Source: Pantoea sp. alder81 (GTDB lineage: Bacteria > Pseudomonadota > Gammaproteobacteria > Enterobacterales > Enterobacteriaceae). Taken from it: a stretch of 64,000 bases of DNA. Under the pieces are notes generated by a model. It worked only from the letters and a program-made list of their open reading frames with translations. It was not told the origin of the DNA and made no database searches. Of the stretch, positions 7,575-16,239 are shown one piece after another. Both the position numbers and the translations under genes were made by a program. Positions within the stretch are counted from its first letter, which is position 1. The number at the start of each line of letters is the position of its first letter. Location: contig NZ_JAIUDA010000008.1 of assembly GCF_020179835.1 (NCBI RefSeq), positions 1 to 64,000 of the forward strand, given 5' to 3'.

Positions 7575-8588
7575 ATGAGTCAGGTAAACGATACTAGCTG
7601 GGAATTTTTGCTCGATGAATACTTCTTTGTGAAGGTGCTCCGCCCGGATACGGAGTGGAGCTATCGCAAGGTGGTTAACGTGTTCCGTAAGTATTATGGT
7701 CAGGATAAAAAGCCAGGAGACATCAGCCGTCGTGATATTCAGCAGTGGCGAAGGCATGTGATCAATGTCGAGGGCTCATCGGCCAACACCTGGAATAACA
7801 AAGTTGCGCATATGCGTGCGCTTCTTAATTTTGCTATCAAAGCAAACCTCGTTTCTCAGGTTGAAAATCCTTTTAACGATGTGTCAGTTCGTGCTGACAA
7901 TAAGCGAAAAAAGACTCTATCAAGACAACAACTAACACGCGTCTACCTGCTGATGCAGCAATACGCCGATATGGATGCTGTTATCACAACAGCAGAAATG
8001 AAGCGTTGTGCACTCTATCCTGCATGGTACTGGATCACTGTATTGGACACTCTTCGCTATACAGGCATGCGTGTTAATCAGTTGATGCATCTGCGCTTGA
8101 AAGACATCAATCTTGAAGAAAACTGGATTGAATTACGTCTGGATGGCAGCAAAACACACAGAGAATGGCGGGTGCCTGTCGTAGGACCACTAAAATTAAA
8201 ATTAGACATACTGATTCATAAAGCATTAAAGCATGGAGCCGAACCAAATGACGCCCTATTTGATGTAAATCGATTTTTATGTAATGAGCTCGAGCGCGAT
8301 AAATTACCCGATATACCCACATTACAACCAATAAAATCTTTTTTTAGACGTCTATCTAAAGAGTGTGGATTTCAAGTGTCTCCACATCGCTTCAGGCATA
8401 CATTAGCTACAGAGTTAATGAAATCTCCTGATAGAAATCTCCAAATGGTAAGGGGACTATTAGGACACCGAAGCGTAACAACGACAATGGAATATATAGA
8501 TATAAATTTAGATGTTGCTGGAAAGACGCTTGAGAGGGAGTTAGGGTTACATACAGATATTAAGTCATTCAAGAATGTAATAACTTAG
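7575..8588 (+). CDS. Tyrosine-family site-specific integrase
   Basis: The 337-residue protein is a complete tyrosine recombinase. It has an N-terminal SAM-like core-binding domain (about 10-95) and a catalytic domain with R166 (RYTGMR), K193 (GSKTHREWR), H271/R274 (HRFRH), H298 (LLGHRS) and nucleophile Y307 (MEYID). It probably integrates and excises the conjugative element by strand exchange at its attachment site. ATG 7575 follows GAAGGAAA by 5 bases; a TTG at 7554 is in frame but has no site. It follows the relaxase-like gene by 76 bases, the order seen at one end of PFGI-1-class elements, so the element edge should lie shortly downstream. Confidence 0.9.
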   Translation: MSQVNDTSWEFLLDEYFFVKVLRPDTEWSYRKVVNVFRKYYGQDKKPGDISRRDIQQWRRHVINVEGSSANTWNNKVAHMRALLNFAIKANLVSQVENPFNDVSVRADNKRKKTLSRQQLTRVYLLMQQYADMDAVITTAEMKRCALYPAWYWITVLDTLRYTGMRVNQLMHLRLKDINLEENWIELRLDGSKTHREWRVPVVGPLKLKLDILIHKALKHGAEPNDALFDVNRFLCNELERDKLPDIPTLQPIKSFFRRLSKECGFQVSPHRFRHTLATELMKSPDRNLQMVRGLLGHRSVTTTMEYIDINLDVAGKTLERELGLHTDIKSFKNVIT

Positions 8589-8593
8589 CACTC

Positions 8594-8636
8594 CATGACA
8601 TCACCAGATGATTTATTTTCTACTGGTGATGTCATG
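8594..8636. repeat. Perfect 14-bp inverted repeat just after the integrase
   Basis: The arms catgacatcaccag (8594-8607) and ctggtgatgtcatg (8623-8636) are exact inverse complements separated by 15 bases. There is no T run on the plus strand after it, so it is not an obvious terminator for the integrase. On the minus strand it would be preceded, not followed, by T residues. It could be a recombinase or accessory-protein binding site near the element end. Confidence 0.6.
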
Positions 8637-8674
8637 AAAAAATAGCGTATTTTTATCATGAAGTAGACGTTCTA

Positions 8675-8710
8675 AAGGTCCGCGTTGAGCGAGCAGCGGA
8701 CCTTATTTTG
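8675..8710 (+). terminator. Probable intrinsic terminator downstream of the integrase
   Basis: The arms aaggtccgc (8675-8683) and gcggacctt (8696-8704) form a 9-bp stem, followed by attttg. The T run is short, so efficiency is uncertain. Confidence 0.65.
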
Positions 8711-8786
8711 TGTAGAGCAAGGCATTAAACAGGCAAGTTGATTGGTCAACTAGCAGGCCTACTGGTGGGCATGCTTGAGAGTGTCA

Positions 8787-9083
8787 TTAAGAATTTTTCC
8801 TGTACCATTTTCCTATGCGAGGGGTGATTTTATTAAGATTTCTCAATCGATTCCAACCAAAAATAGTAAGAACTAAGCCAAGAGTAATAATGATAGTGCG
8901 AGTATATGGGCTATGTACAGTAAACATGGCAACAAAGGGTGATAGGAGCAATATAAATAGCCCTATCAACATTGGTATGGCAGAACGGCAACCCACACCA
9001 GATTCTGATTTGTAAACAGCTTGGCAACCGGTACAGACCGTGTAACCATCAGGCACGTGAGTGCCACAAAATCCACAATTCAT
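8787..9083 (-). CDS. Small membrane protein with an N-terminal zinc ribbon
   Basis: I do not recognise a named family. The protein (98 residues from the ATG at 9083) begins with a zinc-ribbon-like pair of knuckles, CGFC at residues 3-6 and CTGC about 14 residues on. Two strongly hydrophobic segments follow (around IPMLIGLFILLLSPFVAMF and TIIITLGLVLTIFGW), then a basic tail. This suggests a two-pass inner-membrane protein with a cytoplasmic metal-binding tip. The start is chosen at MNCGFC; the ribosome-binding site is weak (GGAAAA). It reads toward the integrase and may mark the chromosome side of the element boundary. Confidence 0.6.
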   Translation of the reverse strand: MNCGFCGTHVPDGYTVCTGCQAVYKSESGVGCRSAIPMLIGLFILLLSPFVAMFTVHSPYTRTIIITLGLVLTIFGWNRLRNLNKITPRIGKWYRKNS

Positions 9084-9104
9084 CTTTTTCCAGTTTGTTA
9101 ACAA

Positions 9105-9420
9105 GGATCGAGATTGAAATATAACAAAAAATGGATCTACATATTTCAGTTATTCTTATTGCCTCGGTGTTTATCCCATCTTCCAAGTGGCTTTCGTACA
9201 ATCCAGTATTGTTGCGTTACCCAATGTATCACAGCTATGGTGCCTCAAGGTTAAAAGAACAGCATTTGGCCTTGAGTGGACATGCGCGCGCTGCAAGGTC
9301 TGCTATCAGCGAAAAGCACAGTTCGCAATTTGTTTTAAGCTGAGAACAGGGCCCTAGATAACACCTAAGTGTTTTAGTGAACCGGGGACAAGGCAAAAAC
9401 ACCTTATAGATTCAAACGCA
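9105..9420. other. Intergenic stretch with no supported gene
   Basis: I see no convincing coding sequence here. An open frame of 70 codons at 9131-9343 has no ribosome-binding site and a composition unlike its neighbours. The right end of the conjugative element may fall in or near this stretch, but I could find no attachment-site duplication. Confidence 0.4.
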
Positions 9421-9445
9421 AAAAAGGCCGCCCATAGGGCGACCT
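9421..9445 (-). terminator. Terminator of the DUF1471 gene
   Basis: On the minus strand aggtcgccc pairs with gggcggcct (one G-T pair) around a three-base loop, followed by a run of T residues. It lies about 30 bases beyond the stop at 9475. Confidence 0.8.
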
Positions 9446-9474
9446 CTTCTGGAACTTCCATTTGAGACCATCTG

Positions 9475-9690
9475 TTATTTGTACAGCTCAGCGGTCATGT
9501 GAACAACATTGCCATTGCTGGCTTCAAGAATTTTATACTGTTGGCCCTGCTGCTGTGCCTGTGCGGCGATTTTCGCTTCAGCACCATCCAGTGTCAGGGA
9601 AGTCGCAGTAACGGTTTGCGCGAAGCTTGCTGCTGACATCAGTGAAAGAGCGGCTACAGCGGCGATAGACATTGCTTTGATAGTTTTCAT
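9475..9690 (-). CDS. DUF1471 (YhcN/BhsA-type) periplasmic stress protein
   Basis: This 71-residue protein has a signal peptide (MKTIKAMSIAAVAALSLMS, cleavage likely after ASFA) and a short mature part ending in HMTAELYK, as in the DUF1471 family (BhsA, McbA, YhcN, YdgH domains). Family members are periplasmic or outer-membrane-associated and are induced by stresses that affect surface properties and biofilm. The start at 9690 is preferred over the ATG two codons earlier because AAGGAA then lies at a normal distance. It has its own terminator and appears monocistronic. Confidence 0.85.
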   Translation of the reverse strand: MKTIKAMSIAAVAALSLMSAASFAQTVTATSLTLDGAEAKIAAQAQQQGQQYKILEASNGNVVHMTAELYK

Positions 9691-9893
9691 GGTCATATTC
9701 CTTAGTATGTATGGTTGAAAGCTTGTTTGCTTTCGATGGAATAATGATAACCATGGTTACCATTTCAATGTTAACAATAAATGCTGGTATTGTGATCGGG
9801 CTAACTATCGCGCTGATAGGCATATCTTATCAGCGCACCTCTGCGTCCTATTATGCTTAGCGATAACCCACTCTTAACCTTGAAGGAGTATTT

Positions 9894-10211
9894 GTGCAGA
9901 GCCTTAAAATCGTTTCACGCTTGCTACCTGAAGTTCGGTCAGGACTTAAAACGCATACCATACGCTGGCGGGAGAAGAAGATAGTCCCGGGCCCAATGTT
10001 GTACGTAAATGCTTCGGATGTTTCGGATAAGATCTTAGTGTTGGTGACTAAGGTCGAGAAGATGCCGTTATCTGCAGTTGCCTTTTATCTGGGTAAGCAG
10101 AACGAGTGGACAGATGATGGGTTACTTCTGGGCATGCGTGAACACTATCCTGAAATCGAATTGGATTCTGTTGTGGATATAATCCATCACATTACTTCAG
10201 GTTCTTCATGA
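9894..10211 (+). CDS. ASCH-domain protein
   Basis: The 105-residue product looks like a stand-alone ASCH domain, related to E. coli YqfB. It shows the early GLKTHTIRWREKK segment (basic, with the typical GxKTxTIR pattern), a strand pair around LYVNAS and KILVLVTKVE, and an acidic C-terminal half. ASCH domains are thought to bind RNA or modified nucleosides, and YqfB hydrolyses N4-acetylcytidine. Whether this one shares that activity is not shown. The start is GTG, supported by GAAGGAG 6 bases upstream. It stands alone. Confidence 0.7.
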   Translation: MQSLKIVSRLLPEVRSGLKTHTIRWREKKIVPGPMLYVNASDVSDKILVLVTKVEKMPLSAVAFYLGKQNEWTDDGLLLGMREHYPEIELDSVVDIIHHITSGSS

Positions 10212-10459
10212 AAGCTGGCCAAGGCATCCAAGTCGTTTTTACAGCATTAGGAGGCGTGTTAAAAATATACCTACCTGCGTGTGCCAACAGCAAAGACTTA
10301 CATTCTCCATTACTTAATATTTTTACATGGATAGACCAGATTAAGGCCATTCCAAACAAAACATATATTCTGTCGATACCACGTTAATATTTATCCTTAT
10401 TAGTAATGCGACTATCGTAATCTGACGAAAACACGACTCAATTTTTAAGGCCTTCACTC

Positions 10460-11155
10460 ATGATTAAAAAAAGTGGATTGTTAACGGTTGGCTGCATTCT
10501 TGCCTTCAGCTCAGATGCCAGTACAGCGCTACTTAAGCCTGTTGAGGAATTTAACTTGATAGGTGTCACATTGGAGGACGGTAATTTTAAAGGAAGTAAA
10601 GCAATGCGGATGTCTTTACCCTCCAATCATTGGCAAGATCCAAACAAAGAGACATTAACCGATCGTAACTTCATGGCATGGTTACCCGTCAGCTTTCATA
10701 ACGGTATTATTGAAGTAGATCTCGCCAGTACGCTGGCGACAGGAGCGCCTGACTACGCGAGAGGTTTTGCGGGCGTGTCATTTCGCATTCAGCCAGATGG
10801 CAGTTTTGAAAATATTTACCTACGTCCAACCAATAGCCAGTCGCAGGATCAAGTTCGTCGTAATCACAGCGTTCAGTATTTTGCATATCCGAACTTTCGT
10901 TTCGACAGGCTGCGTAAAGAAGCCCCGGAACGCTATGAAACTTACGCTGATATTGAACCTGACGAATGGATACATATGAAAATCGTGGTCACTGGCCAGC
11001 ATGCCACACTGTATTTGAATAACAATCCCACACCTGCCTTCATGGTCAATGACCTCAAGTTGGGTAGTTCAGCACAGGGTGGTGTTGGCATCTGGATTGA
11101 GTCAGGCACGGTTGCATGGTTCAAAGATTTAAAAGTCACACCTGTAAGCGAGTGA
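10460..11155 (+). CDS. Secreted concanavalin-A-like lectin/glucanase-fold protein
   Basis: The 231-residue protein begins with a signal peptide (basic MIKKS, hydrophobic core, cleavage near SSDAS). The body alternates beta strands and ends with the pattern typical of LamG/DUF1080-like jelly-roll domains (EWIHMKIVVTGQHATLYLNN, then GGVGIWIESGTVAWFKDLKV). Such domains bind or cleave carbohydrates; no catalytic pair is obvious, so binding is as likely as hydrolysis. It would act in the periplasm or outside the cell. It stands alone and converges on the esterase gene at 11201. Confidence 0.7.
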   Translation: MIKKSGLLTVGCILAFSSDASTALLKPVEEFNLIGVTLEDGNFKGSKAMRMSLPSNHWQDPNKETLTDRNFMAWLPVSFHNGIIEVDLASTLATGAPDYARGFAGVSFRIQPDGSFENIYLRPTNSQSQDQVRRNHSVQYFAYPNFRFDRLRKEAPERYETYADIEPDEWIHMKIVVTGQHATLYLNNNPTPAFMVNDLKLGSSAQGGVGIWIESGTVAWFKDLKVTPVSE

Positions 11156-11157
11156 TT

Positions 11158-11186
11158 TAATAGCGGCTAATTTTATGCCGCTATTA
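11158..11186. terminator. Bidirectional hairpin between convergent genes
   Basis: The arms taatagcggc (11158-11167) and gccgctatta (11177-11186) form a 10-bp stem between the stops of the lectin-like gene and the esterase. T residues lie inside the loop more than after the stem, so it is a plausible rather than strong terminator. Confidence 0.55.
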
Positions 11187-11200
11187 ATGATAATACTGAT

Positions 11201-12760
11201 TTAGCGCTGACGCTGTAATCGTTGATTAATGAACACCACATCATCCCGGTCTAAAACCTGCTGCATTGTTCTTTCTTCAGCAATATGCAACTCTTGCGGC
11301 GACGCGGGATCATATTTTTGCCATAGCTGGTTTTCAGACGGCGCATTGGGATTGCCATACTTAATAAAATTAATCCACGCCGATTGCATTTCGCGTGCAA
11401 CCTGAATTGAATCTTCATTCCAGTCATCATAATCGATAAGATTATTGAAAATAAACTTTAACTCAGAGCCATGAATAACGCCCAATCCTGTCGCAGCGAT
11501 ATCCGGATCGACATAATCGAAATGATAGATATAGACTTCGCGGTGACGTGCCAGCGTATCGGCATACAGATATAGACCGCTGCGCAGTAATCCCAGAGTA
11601 ATGAGTTGGTTCATGCGTGCAGCAGCGCTGTGTTCCATATTGACCGGAAAACGTTGCAAAACCTCAGCGGCACGGCTACCAAAGGCACTATTAATTAATG
11701 AGACGTAATGCTGTTCAGTTGCATCTGGCGGTACGAAAAGGCTGCCTTCATCGGTATTAAACCCTGCAAGCAACCTGACCGGGTTTATCTCACCTTTGGC
11801 GACAGTTTCAATGGGGTCAGCATGATAAACATGCCCGTCAGGCACGGGCCAGAAACCGGCGACTTGCGGCGGCTGCAGAGTTGACTGTGCAGATACGGCC
11901 AGCAATTTATAGGCAGGCTCTTCCCTTAAAGCGGCTAGACCTTTTGCATCGTCCTTCAATCCCAACTTATCAAAAAAACGTGATGCCTTACCGTGGGCCT
12001 GTTTAAGAGAGAGAACATTTTCTGGCGCAACCGCCGTGGCGTTGGGCAGGCTTCCGCTTTGCATAATCGCCTGATCAAATAAGCCTTTCGCAAGCGGAGA
12101 AACAATCAGCGTACTGACCGCGTAAGAGCCAGCTGATTCTCCCCCCACCGTGACGCGCGAAGGATCACCACCAAATGCCCGGATATTGTCCTGAACCCAT
12201 TTGAGAGCAGCAACAATATCGAGGAGCCCCCAGTTTCCCGTAGTGCCATGTTCTTCATACGCAGCAGCAGAGGGCAGAAAGCCCAACGTGCCCAGACGAT
12301 AGTTCAGAGTGACAACCACGATACCTTGCTGAGCCAGGTGTTTTCCTTCGTAAAGTGGTTGGGAGCCACTTCCTAAAACGTAGCCGCCACCATGAATGAA
12401 AACGTAAACCGGGAGTGCCGCTGTATTACTGACCTCCGGGCTCCAGATATTCAGATACAGGCAGTCTTCGGAGAAATTACCCTCGCCATCTTGATAGCTC
12501 ATCGGTCCAAACTGAGTCGCATCTTTGATGCCTTCCCATGGATGAACTGGAACAGGAGGCGCAAAACGACGCGTTCCCACTGGTGGCTGCGCGTAGTGAA
12601 TGCCACGATAAATATAGACGCCGTCGGACCGGCTACCGCGCAACTTGCCGATTGGTGAGTCAACCTCGTGTGGAATTTCTCCTGGCCATTGCGGGGCACT
12701 GACTGGCGTCAGAAAATCCGACAGCCAGCGGTTCAGGCCCGTTAGCTTATTATCTTCCAT
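11201..12760 (-). CDS. Type-B carboxylesterase/lipase family protein
   Basis: The 519-residue product is an alpha/beta-hydrolase of the PnbA/cholinesterase family. It shows the N-terminal GxxYAQPPVG region, EDCLYLNIW, the oxyanion-hole HGGGY, and the nucleophile elbow GESAG (catalytic Ser). An acid residue and a late His (in GVIHGSELKF) complete the likely triad. It would hydrolyse carboxylic esters in the cytoplasm, since no signal peptide is visible. The ATG at 12760 follows GAGG by 8 bases; the frame opens seven codons earlier with TTG. It is divergent from the LysR gene at 12921, which may regulate it. Confidence 0.88.
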   Translation of the reverse strand: MEDNKLTGLNRWLSDFLTPVSAPQWPGEIPHEVDSPIGKLRGSRSDGVYIYRGIHYAQPPVGTRRFAPPVPVHPWEGIKDATQFGPMSYQDGEGNFSEDCLYLNIWSPEVSNTAALPVYVFIHGGGYVLGSGSQPLYEGKHLAQQGIVVVTLNYRLGTLGFLPSAAAYEEHGTTGNWGLLDIVAALKWVQDNIRAFGGDPSRVTVGGESAGSYAVSTLIVSPLAKGLFDQAIMQSGSLPNATAVAPENVLSLKQAHGKASRFFDKLGLKDDAKGLAALREEPAYKLLAVSAQSTLQPPQVAGFWPVPDGHVYHADPIETVAKGEINPVRLLAGFNTDEGSLFVPPDATEQHYVSLINSAFGSRAAEVLQRFPVNMEHSAAARMNQLITLGLLRSGLYLYADTLARHREVYIYHFDYVDPDIAATGLGVIHGSELKFIFNNLIDYDDWNEDSIQVAREMQSAWINFIKYGNPNAPSENQLWQKYDPASPQELHIAEERTMQQVLDRDDVVFINQRLQRQR

Positions 12761-12920
12761 AGTATTAACCTCGGTATTCAAGAATTGAGCTCAACCCCCT
12801 AGATTTGAGCGTTAATGCTTCACACCTTAGATTCGGAACAAAATGAAATAAATGTCCATTTCATAGATGCTTTGTATATGATTTGTTTTTAATGAAGGGT
12901 GACGACCAACCCGAGGGATT

Positions 12921-13823
12921 ATGGAAAGAATTGAGTGTGACCGCATGTTCATAGCGGTAATGGAAACCGGTAGTTTTACGGCGGCAGCGCAGCGCCTGGG
13001 TGCCAGCCATGGACAGGCATCAAAGCTGATCTCACGCCTTGAGCGTGATCTGGGAGTAACCTTGCTTCGACGAAGCACCCGCTCGTTGACCCCGACTGAA
13101 GTGGGCCGTGCTTATTACGAGCAGATTCGTCAACTCATCGCCAACTATGATGCCCTCAATGACTCGGTCCGAAATTCCTCGAATACACCTTCAGGTATAT
13201 TACGTATTTCAGCGCCGGTTACCTTCGGCACACTACAAATGCCAGATTTATTAATTGAGTTCGCACATCGATATCCTGATATTGAACTCGACGTGCGTTT
13301 TGCTGACCGCCTGGTAAACGTTATCGATGAAGGTTTTGATCTGGCCTTACGTATTGGAAAGTTAGAGGACAGCAGCTTAATTGCCAGAAAACTCTGTGAT
13401 ATCAGGATTGTTCTTGTCGCCTCTCCTGACTACCTCTCCGCGCGGGGAACACCCAGCCATTGGGAGCAACTCACTGAGCATGACTGCGTGGTGGACACGA
13501 ACTTTCGTGAGCCTTACCTGTGGCCATTTCTGAATGAGAACAAGCAACTCATCACTCAGCCTGTTAAAGGAAGGATGAAATTCTCCAATGCCGAAGTTTG
13601 TTTAAATGCAGCCACTGCAGGGTTAGGCATATCCCGCCTGCCTTCGTTTGTGGTCAGCAAGGCGCTTAAAGCGGGTAAACTGCAGACCGTTCTTCCATCC
13701 TACGAAGCACCGCCAATGGGGCTTTATGCCGTCTATCCACCGGCTAAATATATTGCCCATAAATCCCGGGCACTTATCGATTTTTTGGTTGAAGCCTTTG
13801 ATGGAGCACCTCATTGGGATTAA
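12921..13823 (+). CDS. LysR-family transcriptional regulator
   Basis: The 300-residue protein has the LysR layout: an N-terminal winged helix-turn-helix (about 1-60, SFTAAAQRLGASHGQASKLI, then LLRRSTRSLTPTEVG) and a periplasmic-binding-fold effector domain. It belongs to the CrgA/AaeR-like branch with the SLIARKL motif. GAGGGA just upstream supports the ATG. It is transcribed divergently from the esterase gene across a 160-base gap and lies upstream of doxX-like 13922, so either could be its target. The effector is unknown. Confidence 0.88.
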   Translation: MERIECDRMFIAVMETGSFTAAAQRLGASHGQASKLISRLERDLGVTLLRRSTRSLTPTEVGRAYYEQIRQLIANYDALNDSVRNSSNTPSGILRISAPVTFGTLQMPDLLIEFAHRYPDIELDVRFADRLVNVIDEGFDLALRIGKLEDSSLIARKLCDIRIVLVASPDYLSARGTPSHWEQLTEHDCVVDTNFREPYLWPFLNENKQLITQPVKGRMKFSNAEVCLNAATAGLGISRLPSFVVSKALKAGKLQTVLPSYEAPPMGLYAVYPPAKYIAHKSRALIDFLVEAFDGAPHWD

Positions 13824-13921
13824 TTTCCAATTTGGAAATAAAGTCACCTTTTTTAACCGGATAATATCCTCAAAGGAATAAGTGTAGAGTTCTCTCATCA
13901 ACTTAATGAGAGGAACACACC

Positions 13922-14329
13922 ATGTTTGATACCCGTACAACACCTTATGCAGCTCTGGTTATGCGCCTGTCTTTAGGCATCCTTTTTCTTGCGCACTTCG
14001 GGCTGAAGTTTTTTGTCTTCACACCGGCAGGTACCGCTAAATTTTTTGCATCGCTAGGATTGCCGGGTGGTCTGGCTTACCTGACCATGGCAGTCGAGTT
14101 AATTGGCGCGATTGCATTGATTCTGGGTATTTACACTCGAATTGTTGCTGTGGTTTTGATTCCGGTGTTACTGGGCGCGATTGTCACAGTCCACGGACCT
14201 GCAGGCTTCTTCTTTACTAATCCTAACGGTGGCTGGGAATTCCCTGCATTCTGGATTGTTGGTCTGATTGTTCTGGCACTGACCGGCGACGGCAAATTTG
14301 CCCTCAAACCTACGACAGTAAAAAAATAA
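13922..14329 (+). CDS. DoxX family inner-membrane protein
   Basis: The 135-residue protein has four hydrophobic segments and the DoxX pattern (LRLSLGILFLAHFGLK, GLPGGLAYLTMAVELIGA, ALILGIYTR, and a GWEFPAFWIVGLIVLALTG end). DoxX proteins are inner-membrane components linked to thiol or quinone redox balance, but their chemistry is poorly defined. GAGAGG lies just upstream of the ATG. It follows a LysR gene by about 100 bases and precedes a second LysR gene, in a cluster of small redox genes. Confidence 0.85.
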   Translation: MFDTRTTPYAALVMRLSLGILFLAHFGLKFFVFTPAGTAKFFASLGLPGGLAYLTMAVELIGAIALILGIYTRIVAVVLIPVLLGAIVTVHGPAGFFFTNPNGGWEFPAFWIVGLIVLALTGDGKFALKPTTVKK

Positions 14330-14487
14330 GATTTCTGAAGATGGCGAACAGATTGTTCGCCATTCAACCATTCCTTGCCCCCACGTTTTGGCCGAGTGCC
14401 TTTCGACAAGATGATCCTTCCAGTTCGCTGTTTTGCATTTCGAGTTTACGCTAAAGTAACCCTCTGATTTTCATCCAGGCGCTCACG

Positions 14488-15408
14488 ATGCCAACAGTGA
14501 TTTCAACCGAATCTTTCAGCAGCATCGTCCACTTTGTGACGGCGGCTAACGCAAGTAGCTTTACCGAAGCTGCTGAACAGTTGGGCGTGTCGAAATCGGC
14601 CATTGGCAAAAGTATTCAGCGACTTGAGCATAATCTCGGCATTCCACTCTTTCATCGCACCACGCGTAAAATCAGCCTGACCACGGAAGGCGAAGCGTAT
14701 CTGGCAAGCTGCCAGAGTGCGCTGGAAACCCTGCAAATGGCCGAGATGGCGCTGCGTTCAAAGCTAACGGAACCCACGGGAACAGTGAGGATCGATCTGC
14801 CTGCTGCCTTTGGCCGATCGGTGATGATGCCGGTACTGATGGACATGACTAAGCGCTATCCACATCTGAAGCTAACCATCACGTTTAACGATCGCATCAT
14901 TGACCCACTGGATATTGGTTTTGATCTTGCCATCCGCTTTGGTCCAGTTAAAGACACCACCGATCTTATCGCGCGTAAGCTGAACGACCAGCATCTGATT
15001 ATCTGCGCATCACCCGCCTATATTTCGACGTACGGTAAGCCTGAGACGCTGACCGAACTGGCCGGGCACCGCTGTATTCTTGCCTGGCGCGGCGGCGCAC
15101 CGCTTAGCTGGCTAATTCGTGACGAGAGCGGCAAGGACATCAGACTTAAACCCACACCTTTTCATCAAATCAGTGATGGCGATGCCATGATCGATGCCTG
15201 CATTGCGGGTGCCGGTTTGATTCAGTTTCCTGAAGCGCTTTTACGACCACATATACAAGCAGGAAAACTGGTTCCCCTGCTTGCCGCCTGCAATCCAGCG
15301 CCCACCGAGTTAAATGTCATATGGCCCCGCGCCCGACACTTGCTACCCGGCGTACGTTTTATCATTGATGAGTTGATCGAATTAGCGACACAAAAAGCAT
15401 TCGAATGA
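14488..15408 (+). CDS. LysR-family transcriptional regulator
   Basis: The 306-residue protein has an N-terminal helix-turn-helix (SSFTEAAEQLGVSKSAIGKS, then LFHRTTRKISLTTEG) and a type-2 periplasmic-binding effector domain with DLIARKLND. It resembles the LysR regulators that control small aromatic- or quinone-stress operons. It lies just upstream of a tautomerase, an ABM monooxygenase and glutaredoxin 2 on the same strand, and these are its likely targets. The effector is not known. Confidence 0.88.
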   Translation: MPTVISTESFSSIVHFVTAANASSFTEAAEQLGVSKSAIGKSIQRLEHNLGIPLFHRTTRKISLTTEGEAYLASCQSALETLQMAEMALRSKLTEPTGTVRIDLPAAFGRSVMMPVLMDMTKRYPHLKLTITFNDRIIDPLDIGFDLAIRFGPVKDTTDLIARKLNDQHLIICASPAYISTYGKPETLTELAGHRCILAWRGGAPLSWLIRDESGKDIRLKPTPFHQISDGDAMIDACIAGAGLIQFPEALLRPHIQAGKLVPLLAACNPAPTELNVIWPRARHLLPGVRFIIDELIELATQKAFE

Positions 15409-15530
15409 TTGTAGACATCAGTTCTACACTCTGTCCCCTTTGAGCCTGTTTATCCACCTCAGCTATCAGCGTAGGATTTCTTCAACGTCAGGTTGTCTGA
15501 CAATTCATCCACTCATGAAGGGGTTCTACC

Positions 15531-15728
15531 ATGCCAGTAGTTAATATCCAGATGTTCGATGGTCGTGATGATGCTAAACCTGCTATCGCTAAAGCAGTGA
15601 CTGAAGCTATCGCAACCCACGCTAAAGTTGACCCACAGTATGTCTATGTCATTTTCAACGACGTAACCACCGACAACTGGGCAATCTCAGGTGAAATTTT
15701 TGCCGAGACGCTGAAAAAGTCGAGCTGA
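15531..15728 (+). CDS. 4-oxalocrotonate tautomerase family protein
   Basis: The 65-residue protein starts MPVVNIQMFDGR, placing the catalytic Pro directly after the initiator Met as in all 4-oxalocrotonate tautomerases. The length and the central helix (KPAIAKAVTEAIATH) fit the small hexameric members. These enzymes tautomerise enol-keto acids from aromatic breakdown. The substrate here is unknown because no other ring-cleavage genes are present. AAGGGG lies about 9 bases upstream. It is followed by an ABM monooxygenase gene. Confidence 0.85.
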   Translation: MPVVNIQMFDGRDDAKPAIAKAVTEAIATHAKVDPQYVYVIFNDVTTDNWAISGEIFAETLKKSS

Positions 15729-15852
15729 CCAGCAGCGCATCTTAGTCAAATTCGCCGTTATGCCCCAGCGCATAACGGCATATTCCTCTAGCGGGGAATG
15801 TCTGCCTCTCTTCTTTGCACGTTCGCCTGCTCCCATAGTTCTGGAGATTACG

Positions 15853-16206
15853 ATGAAAAATGAAATTACCTGCGTGTTTAATCTGGCCGTTAATGACGGA
15901 CAATTTCCTGCGTTTAAAGAATTGGTTTCACGCGTTGTAGAAGCCACCAGTAAAGAACCCGGCACGCTGAGTTATGTCTACAGCGTCAGCGACGATCAGA
16001 AAACAGCGCACATCGTTGAGCGTTATCGTCAGCAAGACCTGGTGAGCCATGTTGATCATACATTCGCACCTTTCGCCGAAACTTTTCTCTCTTTAGTCAC
16101 CATCACTGGCCTGACCGTTTACGGCGAACCCGATGATGAAATCCGTAAACGTTTAGATCCGTTTGGTGCCGTGTATATGACGCTTTTTGATGGATTTACC
16201 CGTTAA
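15853..16206 (+). CDS. Antibiotic biosynthesis monooxygenase (ABM)-domain protein
   Basis: The 117-residue protein is a single ABM ferredoxin-like domain (KNEITCVFNLAVNDGQFPAF, KEPGTLSYVYSVSDD, and a HVDHTFAPFAETFLSL end). Relatives such as YgiN act on quinols without a cofactor; the activity here is inferred from family. ATG 15853 follows TGGAGATT; the frame opens earlier at 15760 without a site. It sits between the tautomerase and grxB genes, consistent with a small quinone or aromatic stress operon. Confidence 0.75.
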   Translation: MKNEITCVFNLAVNDGQFPAFKELVSRVVEATSKEPGTLSYVYSVSDDQKTAHIVERYRQQDLVSHVDHTFAPFAETFLSLVTITGLTVYGEPDDEIRKRLDPFGAVYMTLFDGFTR

Positions 16207-16239
16207 TTTTGTAGATTAAAAACGATGAAAGACTCCGCT

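Noticed and set aside
9131..9343. 70-codon open frame right of the element
   Set aside because: No ribosome-binding site and no family pattern; I considered an insertion-sequence remnant but saw no convincing transposase motif.
14340..14366. Hairpin gatggcgaac/gttcgccatt after the DoxX gene as a terminator
   Set aside because: Stem is plausible but no T run follows; left out as a feature.
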